The notes below the pieces were generated by a model. It saw only the letters and a program-made list of their open reading frames with translations, did not search any database and was not told the DNA's origin. The translations under genes and the position numbers were made by a program. Shown here in pieces: positions 10,201 through 17,900 of a stretch of DNA of 64,000 bases. The first letter of the stretch is position 1. Each line of letters opens with the position of its first letter. Source of the DNA: Arthrobacter pullicola (lineage in GTDB: Bacteria > Actinomycetota > Actinomycetes > Actinomycetales > Micrococcaceae); the NCBI RefSeq assembly GCF_014836875.1, contig NZ_JACSQC010000004.1:310001-374000 (forward strand), given 5' to 3'.

Positions 10201-12101
10201 CTGGCGTGGGCGATATGAGCGGCGACGTCTTCGGTAACGGAATGCTGCTCTCGGAGCACATCCGGCTCGTGGCCGCGTTTGACCACCGGCATGTCTTCCT
10301 GGATCCCAACCCGGATGCTGCGCGGTCCCATGCTGAACGGCGCAGGCTGTTCGAACTCCCGCGTTCTTCCTGGGCTGACTACGATGAATCGCTCATCAGC
10401 GAAGGCGGCGGAGTCTACCCGCGCCAGGCCAAGAGCATTCCGGTCAGCGCCCAGGTGCGCGAAGTCCTGGGGCTGGACGCTGGAGTGACCCGGCTGAGCC
10501 CGCCGGAACTGCTGCGGGCCATCCTCAAGGCGCCCGTCGATCTGCTGTACAACGGCGGCATCGGCACCTACATCAAGTCCTCTGCCGAGACGAATGCCGA
10601 AGTCGGAGACAAAGCCAACGACGGAATCCGCATCGACGGCAGGGACGTGCGGGCCAAGGTTATTGGTGAGGGCGGCAACCTCGGCATGACCCAGCGCGGG
10701 CGCATCGAGGCTGCACTGTCCGGTGTCATCCTCAACACCGACGCGATCGACAACTCCGCCGGGGTGGACTGCTCCGACCACGAAGTGAACATCAAGATTT
10801 TCGTCGACCGGATGGTCGCAGCAGGACGGCTCGATCCGGCGGAACGCTCGGACTTCCTGCACTCCATGACCGACGAAGTCGGCCGGCTGGTGCTCCAGGA
10901 CAACATCGACCAGAACATGCTGCTGCTGAACGACCGGCAGCACGTTGTTGAGTGGAGCCCCAGCTTCGAGCGGCTGATGGACTGGCTTGAAGAGCGTGCC
11001 GGGCTGGACCGCCAACTCGAAGCGCTCCCGACCAACGAGCAGCTGCGGGCCCGGCTGGCTGACGGACACGGACTCACGGCTCCTGAGCTCGCCGTCCTGG
11101 CAGCGTACGCCAAGATCGAACTGTCCAGGGCGCTGACTGCCTCGGACCTGGCCGATGACCCGTACTTCCGCGGTACCCTGCGGAGGTACTTCCCCAAGCA
11201 GCTGGTGGAACGGTTCGACGACCAATTGGACAGCCACCCGCTGCGCCGGGAGATCATCTCCACGGTCGTGGCCAACGACATGATCAACATCGGCGGCATC
11301 ACCTTCGCCTTCCGGGTAATGGAGGAGACCTCCGCCGGCGAGGCGACAGTGGCCCGCGCCTTCAGCGCGCTGCGGGAGATCTACGCGATTGACGACGTCG
11401 TTGCTGCGCTGGGCGAGCTGCCGGCAAGCTTCCCCACGGAAACCTGGACCACCATCCACCTCGACATGCGGCGTTTGCTGGACCGTGCCGTGCGCTGGTT
11501 CGTGAACCACGTTGGCAGTGGCAGCTCCATTGATGAGGACATCGCGGCGTTCAAGCCGATCGTGGAACCGCTGCGCAAGGACCTGATGCGCTTCATGCGC
11601 GGAGGGGACCGCGAACGCGTGGAAGCCGCGATGGAAAAGGCCGCTGCCTGGGACCTCCCGGAAGGGCTCGGCTCCTACTGGGCAGAACAATTCGAGAGCT
11701 ACGGACTGCTCGACGTTGCCCTGGCAAGCCGCCAGGTCGAGGAGCCGGTGGAGAGCATCGCCGCTGTCTACTATGCGGTGTACGACCGCTACGGGATCGA
11801 CGATCTGCTGGAGCGGATTACGAAGCTGCCCCGGGGGGACCGCTGGCAGGCACTGGCCAGGGCCGCGCTTCGGGATGACCTGTATTCAACTGTCGCGGAC
11901 ATGACCGTGGCAGCACTGCAGGCCACACCGTCCCTGGCCGAGGGCGATCCGGTGGAACGGCTGGAGGCCTGGGAGCGTGAGAACTCCGAGAACCTGGAAC
12001 GGGCCACGAAGATGTTCGCCGAGGTCAACGAGCTGGAACAGGATGACATGGCTTCGCTGTCGGTTGCCCTGCGCCTGCTGCGCTCGATCGTCAGGCGCTG
12101 A
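7266..12101 (+). CDS. gdh: NAD-specific glutamate dehydrogenase, large (180 kDa) class
   Basis: A 1611-residue enzyme that oxidatively deaminates glutamate to 2-oxoglutarate with NAD. Its length matches the class of the Mycobacterium and Streptomyces enzymes (about 1600-1650 residues). An N-terminal region with ACT-like segments (about 40-480) precedes the catalytic core, seen at RGGLRWSDRREDFRTEILG and KAQTVKNAVIVPTGAKGGF (about 805-835), then a Rossmann segment with VIGEGGNLGMTQRGRIE (about 1132-1148). A helical C-terminal region follows. In mycobacteria this enzyme is inhibited by the FHA protein GarA under PknG control; neither gene is in the window. It is followed 13 bp later by a histidine kinase, but a functional link is not obvious. 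Confidence 0.95.
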   Translation: MSSGSNTTDLSSSSTSLEEFIGNYYEHLAAEDAELYPQEVLRERAEEHRALAWTRPEGTAAVNIFDQGDASVILIVTDDMPFLVDSVTAEIVRQNSGIRLVVHPTFLAARDRETDTLQKVRRVPSAAGVSSGDTAALPNISGLLGGENQTARIESWIAVEVPRLTDADRRAAMIDGLERVLADVSIAVRDWAGMRSKVHEIAGGLDSITGASDIPDLQQARELLTWLDNGNFTFLGYREYDLSNEDGEDVLRASSGTGLGLLRRSSEAGKVQHLTAAGKAKAREKRALVITKANSRSTVHRASYFDYIGVKRFDEQGNVNGERRFIGLFATGAYTGSVRNIPILRDKVKAVMHRAGFPADSHSGKDLLAILETFPRDELFQIEVDALLETARGILRLQERRRTRLFLRPDVYGRFMSALVFLPRDRYTTSVRLRIQDELRSTFNAESIDYEARLTESALARLFFRIRLPKGVEISDVDAAALERRLVSATRSWPEGINEVLRGKFDREQSEQLSALWGEAFPMDYRVAYEVEDALEDIARFEDRLQNPDTAPELFVYTPAGSADGADARLKLYLLEPRSLTQILPFLHNLGLEVLDERPFEIRRQDGAELFLYDFGLEYPAGVDPLKTGNLLAEAFRAGSSGASESDEFDRLVLGQNLGWRQVVIFRSYAKYMRQMGNTNSYGFMSDTLMANPRVTAALVRLFRARFDPDTADAQRGGELEAARAELEAGLEQVPTLDADRVLRTFANLIEATLRTNFYQGKSYVSSKLDTESIDGAPFPRPKYEIWVYSPRVEGVHLRFGEVARGGLRWSDRREDFRTEILGLVKAQTVKNAVIVPTGAKGGFYAKQLPDPAEDRGAWMEEGKESYRTFIRGLLDITDNVVVTEGGEQIVPPQRVVRHDGDDSYLVVAADKGTASFSDTANALSAEYGFWLGDAFASGGSIGYDHKAMGITARGAWESVKRHFSELGVDTQSEDFTTAGVGDMSGDVFGNGMLLSEHIRLVAAFDHRHVFLDPNPDAARSHAERRRLFELPRSSWADYDESLISEGGGVYPRQAKSIPVSAQVREVLGLDAGVTRLSPPELLRAILKAPVDLLYNGGIGTYIKSSAETNAEVGDKANDGIRIDGRDVRAKVIGEGGNLGMTQRGRIEAALSGVILNTDAIDNSAGVDCSDHEVNIKIFVDRMVAAGRLDPAERSDFLHSMTDEVGRLVLQDNIDQNMLLLNDRQHVVEWSPSFERLMDWLEERAGLDRQLEALPTNEQLRARLADGHGLTAPELAVLAAYAKIELSRALTASDLADDPYFRGTLRRYFPKQLVERFDDQLDSHPLRREIISTVVANDMINIGGITFAFRVMEETSAGEATVARAFSALREIYAIDDVVAALGELPASFPTETWTTIHLDMRRLLDRAVRWFVNHVGSGSSIDEDIAAFKPIVEPLRKDLMRFMRGGDRERVEAAMEKAAAWDLPEGLGSYWAEQFESYGLLDVALASRQVEEPVESIAAVYYAVYDRYGIDDLLERITKLPRGDRWQALARAALRDDLYSTVADMTVAALQATPSLAEGDPVERLEAWERENSENLERATKMFAEVNELEQDDMASLSVALRLLRSIVRR

Positions 12102-12114
12102 CGGAGTTTGGAAT

Positions 12115-13596
12115 ATGGCTATCTTTACTGATCCGATCAAAGAGCACGCCGATTTCGGGCCCGGCGACGCGGAATGGCTGCACTTGCTGGTGGGCGACTG
12201 GCAGCTGGTGGCGGACCTCGCGTTCGCCGACCTGGCACTCTGGTTTCCGCTTCCCGACGGCAGCTACGTTGCCCTGGCGCACGCCAGGCCATCAACGTCG
12301 CACACCGTTTTCCACAGCGACTTTGTGGGGGAGCGGATCCGGGGTGACCTGCAGCCGTTGGTGGACGCGGCGTGGAAGAGCCAGTCCATCGAGCGGTCCA
12401 GCGAGACAAACTGGACAACCGACACGGCCATGCGGGTTGAAGCCATCCCCTTCGTCCGGAACGGCCGTACGCTCGCCGTCGTGACATCCCACATGGATCT
12501 TTCCAGTTCGCGGATGCCTTCACGGCTGGAACTGACCTACCGGCAGTGCGCGTACGATCTGCTGCGGATGGGCACCCTGGGACTGTGGCCTGACTTCGCG
12601 ACGCCCACCGGTTCGCGCCGGGGTGCACCGCGCGTCGGCGACGGGCTGATCCGGCTGGACGCCCAGGGAGTGGTGCAGTACGCCAGCCCGAACGGTGTTT
12701 CGGCGTTCCGCCGGCTGGGTGACATGGAGTCGCTTGAGGGCCGGCCGCTGGCGGAAATCACGACGGCCCTGCTTAAGGACCGCCGGATGGTCGACGAAAC
12801 GCTGCCCCTGGTGGTGACTGGGCGGATGCCGTGGCGGACTGAAATCGAGTCGAGGGGTGTCAGCCTGTCACTCCGGGCCATACCTCTGCGCGACGAAAAG
12901 GAGCGCTTTGGTGCACTGGTCCTGTGCCGGGATGTTTCCGAGCTCCGGCGGCGGGAAATGGAGCTGGTCTCGAAGGACGCGACCATCCGGGAAATCCACC
13001 ACCGGGTGAAGAACAATCTCCAGACAGTTGCCGCGCTTTTGCGGATGCAGTCCCGCCGGATGGAAAGCGAAGAGGGAAAGCTCGGCCTGGCCCAGGCCAT
13101 GCGCCGGGTCTCCACCATCGCACTGGTGCACGAAACCCTGTCGCAGGGCCTGACCCAGAACGTGGATTTCGACGAGCTCATCGACCGGCAGTTCCGGCTG
13201 TCGGCCGAGGTGGCCTCGCCGGCGCAGGGCGTGCGGACCGAACGGCAGGGCACCTTCGGGGAGCTGCCCAGCGATTTCGCCACCCCGCTGGCGCTGGTGA
13301 TCAATGAGCTGGTGACCAACGCCGTCGAACACGGTTTGTCCGGGCGCGAAGGGGGAACTGTGTGGCTCAGCGCCGAGCGGCGCCGGGCGGAGGACAATGA
13401 GGAGACCTTGGCGGTGACCATCTCGGACGACGGGGTTGGTCTTCCGGCAGAGCCGCGCAGTGAGGGACTCGGACTGCAGATTGTGCGGACCCTGGTCCAG
13501 AGCGAACTCGCCGGAACCATTGCCTGGTCGCCGCGGCCCGGCGGAGGCACACAGGTGACGATTGAGATGGGGCTCGACGGCGCCCGGCGCCGGTAA
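12115..13596 (+). CDS. pdtaS: PdtaS-type sensor histidine kinase
   Basis: A 493-residue soluble histidine kinase. Domains in order: an H_kinase_N/GAF-like domain (about 15-150), a PAS domain (about 180-280: GLIRLDAQGVVQYASPNGVSAFRRL), a HisKA_2 dimerisation region with the phosphoacceptor in REIHHRVKNNLQTVAALL (His near 295), and a HATPase_c domain with N-box NELVTNAVEHG (about 397) and GLGLQIVRTLV. In mycobacteria PdtaS phosphorylates the RNA-binding antiterminator PdtaR; that partner is not in this window. It lacks membrane helices, so it senses a cytoplasmic signal. The start ATG at 12115 was chosen because the domain begins there; upstream frame is inside the preceding gene. It faces whiB, the same neighbour as in Mycobacterium. 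Confidence 0.9.
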   Translation: MAIFTDPIKEHADFGPGDAEWLHLLVGDWQLVADLAFADLALWFPLPDGSYVALAHARPSTSHTVFHSDFVGERIRGDLQPLVDAAWKSQSIERSSETNWTTDTAMRVEAIPFVRNGRTLAVVTSHMDLSSSRMPSRLELTYRQCAYDLLRMGTLGLWPDFATPTGSRRGAPRVGDGLIRLDAQGVVQYASPNGVSAFRRLGDMESLEGRPLAEITTALLKDRRMVDETLPLVVTGRMPWRTEIESRGVSLSLRAIPLRDEKERFGALVLCRDVSELRRREMELVSKDATIREIHHRVKNNLQTVAALLRMQSRRMESEEGKLGLAQAMRRVSTIALVHETLSQGLTQNVDFDELIDRQFRLSAEVASPAQGVRTERQGTFGELPSDFATPLALVINELVTNAVEHGLSGREGGTVWLSAERRRAEDNEETLAVTISDDGVGLPAEPRSEGLGLQIVRTLVQSELAGTIAWSPRPGGGTQVTIEMGLDGARRR

Positions 13597-13646
13597 GGAT
13601 CCTCATCCCTGGTTTAGCCCGGGACACCGATCCCGGGAACAACGAA

Positions 13647-13757
13647 GGGCCGCTGCTAAGGCAGTGGCCCCTCGGATACCCAGGCGGGGGCGCCTGAGGA
13701 AGTCTTCTGTGTTGGACCAAGAACCTCGTGGTCCTTGTTGGGCTTCCTAGGAAGCCC
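13647..13757. terminator. Cluster of hairpins between convergent genes (putative bidirectional terminator)
   Basis: Several inverted repeats lie between the pdtaS and whiB stops: GGGCCGCTGC/GCAGTGGCCC at 13647-13670, AGGCG/CGCCT at 13682-13695, and the perfect GGGCTTCC-TA-GGAAGCCC at 13740-13757, whose centre holds the whiB stop codon. No long T run is present, so this is a structural call only. Confidence 0.5.
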
Positions 13758-13995
13758 GGCGTGCCCTTGCGGCACGGCGTTTCAGCGCACGGCGCTCATC
13801 TTCACTCATGCCACCCCAGACACCGGCATCCTGACCGGTTTCGATGGCCCACTGCAGGCAGGTATCGATAACCGGGCACCGGCGGCATACGCTCTTGGCC
13901 TCTTCAATCTGAAGAAGTGCCGGGCCGGTGTTTCCCACAGGGAAGAACAGCTCCGGATCCTTGTCCAGACACGCTGCGCGGCTCCGCCAATCCAT
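13747..13995 (-). CDS. whiB1: WhiB-family iron-sulfur transcriptional regulator, WhiB1-like
   Basis: An 82-residue WhiB protein that binds a 4Fe-4S cluster through four cysteines and partners the principal sigma factor. The cysteines are in RSRAACLD, and SVCRRCPVIDTCLQW (Cys-x2-Cys-x5-Cys). They are followed by the GVWGGMSEDERRALKRR turn and basic tail that match WhiB1 closely. The ATG at 13995 gives the WhiB1 start MDW and has a GAGGAG upstream; a longer in-frame start at 14046 exists but adds residues not seen in the family. WhiB1 is essential and nitric-oxide sensitive in mycobacteria. Opposite orientation to pdtaS, as in Mycobacterium. Confidence 0.92.
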   Translation of the reverse strand: MDWRSRAACLDKDPELFFPVGNTGPALLQIEEAKSVCRRCPVIDTCLQWAIETGQDAGVWGGMSEDERRALKRRAARARRAS

Positions 13996-14067
13996 GCTAA
14001 TCACTATCTCCTCTGAAAAGTTGACTCCGTTTGTTTGTGAAAACATTCACGAGCAACCACAAACTAA

Positions 14068-14087
14068 AGGGGCCGGTTTCGGCCCCT
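14068..14087 (-). promoter_or_regulatory. Hairpin in the whiB 5' region
   Basis: A perfect 8-bp stem AGGGGCCG-GTTT-CGGCCCCT lies 73 bp upstream of the whiB start. On the whiB strand it is followed by TTAGTTTG. It may act as an attenuator or terminator in the whiB leader, or be a terminator of something upstream. The rest of 13996-14318 holds only AT-richer promoter-like sequence between two divergent genes. Confidence 0.4.
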
Positions 14088-14318
14088 GATCCCCTCTACA
14101 AGGGTGTCACGACAGGGAAACGCAAACAAGGGTTAACAAGCTGTTAATCTGCCGGAAATGATGAGTGATGCGTCACAGGGGTCCGTGGCTTCGGCAATGA
14201 CTGACAAACCTGGACAGTGACCGTGCACCTGCCCTGATGCCTGTCTGGAAGGGATCAAGCCCGCTGGCTGGGGGGTTCCGCCTCATCGCTCCTCGACTAT
14301 GTCCGGTAGTGTGCCAGT

Positions 14319-14744
14319 GTGTCAAGACCCCAAGATTCCACGGCTCCCGCGTCCCGTCCGGCAGCAGTCATCATCATTTCCATCGTCCTTGTCCTGGAAG
14401 CCGCTGGACTTCTGGGCGTCGCCGCCTGGTATGTCTACAACCTCCTGACCGCCACGGCAACCTCCCTCGGTGGGGCTGTCTTCAGCCTCATTCTGATTGT
14501 GGCCGTCGCGGTTTGGCTCCTGGTGGTGGGGCATTTCTTCTTCCGCGGCATGCGCTGGACACGGGCCGCGGCCCTGGTGTGGCAGCTCTTTGTGATTGTC
14601 ATCGCCGTGCCGACTCTCCAAGGCGGAGTAGTCCTGGCCGGGCTTGTGCTGCTTATTCCTGCTGCCACGGTCCTGCTGCTGATCTTCACCAAACCAGTGA
14701 TCGCATGGACCAGCGGCACCAATGCGGAGCCCAAGACCTACTGA
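14319..14744 (+). CDS. Small four-helix membrane protein
   Basis: A 141-residue integral membrane protein with four hydrophobic segments at about 16-43, 50-75, 83-105 and 105-125. The loop between helices 2 and 3 has GHFFFRGMRWTRAAALVWQ, a pattern seen in many actinobacterial hypothetical membrane proteins of this size. The start is a GTG at 14319 (GTG TCA AGA CCC); no strong ribosome-binding sequence precedes it, so a leaderless start is possible. It is divergent from whiB and is followed by a tandem repeat. No function can be assigned. Confidence 0.65.
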   Translation: MSRPQDSTAPASRPAAVIIISIVLVLEAAGLLGVAAWYVYNLLTATATSLGGAVFSLILIVAVAVWLLVVGHFFFRGMRWTRAAALVWQLFVIVIAVPTLQGGVVLAGLVLLIPAATVLLLIFTKPVIAWTSGTNAEPKTY

Positions 14745-14833
14745 GTGCGGGGCGGAATGCCCGTGCAGCAGGAACGTCCGCCAGCCTCGTTGAAGCAGGG
14801 ACACCGTGGAGACACGTCCCCATTGGTCGGTCC

Positions 14834-14960
14834 CTGGGCCATTCCAGGCCGGTCGGCGCTGGGACACTCCACACCGGGCGGCCCCTGGGACACTCCACAC
14901 CGGGCGGCCCCTGGGCCACTCCACACCGGGCGGCCCTAGGCCATTCCACACCGGCGGCCC
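14834..14960. repeat. Tandem 26-bp repeat, three near-perfect and two decayed units
   Basis: Units 14859-14884 and 14885-14910 are identical (beginning CTGGGACACTCC), 14911-14936 differs at two adjacent positions, 14937-14960 is a 24-bp decayed unit, and 14834-14858 is a degenerate first unit. The array ends at the stop codon (14960-14962) of the FHA-FtsK gene. Each unit contains the near-palindromic core CCGGGCGGCCC. The stretch lies between convergent genes and has no gene of its own. Confidence 0.85.
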
Positions 14961-17900
14961 TAGGCCGGGCAGGCGAACTGGGTCTCCGTGGCCTTCGTCC
15001 CGGCAATGAGATATCCCCGGCCAGGCCGGGGCGAAGCATCGAGGTTCAACCGCACCCCGAAAAACTCGCCATCTGACTGCTGCTCCGGAGCAAGAACCGC
15101 GCCCCTGGGGTCGGACCGCAGCCGTGCTGCAGCGGGCAGGCGGGAGGCAAGTCCAAAACCCGGAGCTGCCGCCAGAACCAGCCGGGCCCCGCGGTCGAGG
15201 AACTGGATCAATAAGGCATGCGCCTCCAGGGGCAGCCGGTCAGCGTCGTCGACCAGGATCAGGCAGTTGCGGACGTTGCCGGCTCCTGGGCCGCCTACTC
15301 CTGGTGCACTGCCTCCTGGACTGCCGTCTTCTGGTCCGCTGTTGCCGGACTCCGCCGTTTTGGGTGCGGGCTCAAACCATCCCGAATCGAAGCGGTGGAC
15401 CTCCATATTCCGGCCTGCGGCACGCTCGAACTGACGCAGAAGGGTCGTCCTGCCTGACCCGGGTGGCCCAAGGACCAGAAACGCGGTGCCGGACGGCAGA
15501 TATGCCTCGGCTGTGTCCAGCTCGTCACCGTGCAGTCCAAGGGGAAACCGGTCCGGGCCGGAGGCCGTCGCGAGGTCTTCCGCGGCTGCGTAGGCAGGCA
15601 GCTCCTCCACGCGCTGCGGTGCTGTTGTCCCTTCCGGCAACGGGGTGCGGACGAAGTCCGCAGGCGGCTCACCGCATTGCGCCACCGCGCCCGCCGGAGC
15701 TCCGATTCGCCCCTGGATAAAGGCCCGTCCCGGCACGGGTTCCATCGGCGGCATCCGGGGCCAGGCCACAAGCGCGTCATCCGGGAGGCCGGCAGGAAAC
15801 CAGAGCCGGTTCGGGATCAGCTGGAAGAACCGTGCTGCCGGCAGTTCCCTGTTGCCGTTGATTACCAGGCAGACACCCGCTGCTTCGCCGTCGCGGACCA
15901 GGCCGAGCACTTCATCTTCGGCGCCCGTAAACCGGCTGGACCGGAAAGCATCCTGCCACCTGCCCCAGCCCGATACCAGGAGCGTGATTCCCGCGGAACT
16001 GGAACAGCCGCGGCCTTTTTGTCCGTGAGCGAGGCGTTGGAGGACGATACCGCCAAGGACACTTACTACCCGGGCCGCCCTGCGCGTTTCATACGGCGCG
16101 GCGTACGCCCCCGTCTGCGCATGGCCTGCGGTCCACGCGAGTGACCCATCACCATCAAGGACATAGAGGTGCCGGCCAGGCAGGGCAGCGAGGTGCTCGG
16201 CTGCCAGGAGGGCTGCGGTGGTTTCTGTGCCGGAACCGGGCGGACCCACTAAGGCCAGATGGGAATCCCGGCGGGGGTTCCAACCGAGCACGCCCTGGAA
16301 CTGCTGTTCCGGCCGGTCTGCCAACCCCAGGATTATGCTGCGGCCCGGACCTGCGCTTCCCGGCAGCCCGGACCTGTAGGGGAGCACATTCGGCAGCGGC
16401 GGCTGGACCGGGGGCTGTGCCTCCGTAGGGCGGCCGGTGTCGGCGGCTGCGGAAATTACTGCTTCCACCAGCTCTTCAAGGCTCCTGCCGGGTGTGCTTC
16501 CACGCCGGTCCAGGGGAGTGGAGAGGTACTGGGCCAGTGTCTGGAGGAGCGGAGGAGGGCTGCCGGGGCTGGAAGCGGTCGAACTGACCTTCAGCGGGAA
16601 CGGCGGGGCACCTGCTTTGCGCAGAATAGCCATTCCAGGGGAGGAAGCCGGGATATCCGCGGCGTCGTCACATCCCACAACGTCCCGGGACTCCGTGGCG
16701 GACTGGACCCGGAGACAGACCGAGGTGGAGATATTGGCGCGGATGTCCGCAGTGACCGCACCCTGCGGGCGCTGAGTCGCCAGCACCAGATGCAGGCCGA
16801 GCGACCGGCCCAGGACGGCTATCCGCATCAACTCGGTCACGGCCGTGGGCACTGCGTCCGCGAGCATCCTGAATTCATCGATAACAACGACCAGCCGGGG
16901 AACGGTTTTTGAATCGGGGGCGCTCCTGTTGAAGCCGTCCAGATCACTGGCCTCCGCGGCTGCCAGCAGCGACTCCCGGCGCTTGAGCTCGGATCTGAGG
17001 GACGCCAGCGTTCGGGCGACGTTTTCGCCAGACAGATCGGTGAGGAAACCCGCGGCGTGGGGCAGGCGGGCCAGGGGAGCCAGTCCGGAACCGCCCTTGA
17101 AATCGATAAGGAGGAAGTTCAACCGGGTTGGCGGGACGGCAGCGGCTAAAGAGGCAACGAGAGTCCGCAGCAGCTCGGACTTTCCCGAGCCGGTCGTCCC
17201 GGCGATGAGGAAGTGGGGTCCATCCGCCAGGAGGTCCAGGGACACCGGTGCCGCCCCGTGGCGGCCGAGAGCGGCCTTGGGAGACCCGCCGCGGGCCCAC
17301 GAAGCGGCAATGTCACCGCTGGACAGAGGGAAGAGGCCATTGGGTGCGGACCGCCCCGCGGTGCGGTTCCGTGCGGAGGCAAGCAGCGCCGCCGTGCGGT
17401 GGAACGCCAGGGGGCCGACGAGGTCCGGACGAAAAGCCTGCTCTGTGCCGTCCACCCGGAGGACGCCGCCGTCTTCGGAGAGCAGGATGGAGGCAGTACC
17501 GCCGCCACCGTCAGCGTGGGAAGCGCCGGTAGCGTCTGCTTCGACGCCGACGAGGAAAACCACGGCACGCCGGATCGACTCGGGCAGCCCCGCCCGGAGA
17601 AGACAGGTGTCCGCAGCCGCTGAGGGAGGCGCGAGGACAATCAACGGTGCGTCGGAATTCTGGCCGGCGATCCCCTGGATGGCTGCGGCTGCGGCTGCGG
17701 AGTCGGCCACGCTCAGGAGCTGGACTCCCGGCAGCAGCCTTGCATCGCGGACGAAGCGGTCGTCTCCGCGGGACAGAACGATCACTGGACCGGCACCTCC
17801 AGGCCGGGACGAGGCCAACTGAAGCAGCACAGAGCAGAGCATTCCCAAGGTCTCTGCGGCAGGGCCGACAATCCGGATTCCGGCGCCGGACGCGGGGGAC

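Noticed and set aside
14165-14176. GTGA-N4-TCAC palindrome upstream of whiB, resembling a CRP site
   Set aside because: CRP/Cmr sites have a 6-bp spacer (TGTGA-N6-TCACA); the 4-bp spacer here does not fit.
14859-14936. Tandem repeats considered as a CRISPR array
   Set aside because: Units are directly adjacent without spacers, and no cas gene is present.
16845-17822. Open frame of 325 codons antisense to the FHA-FtsK gene
   Set aside because: It lies opposite the conserved ATPase motifs and its product is Arg/Ala/Ser-rich without any domain.
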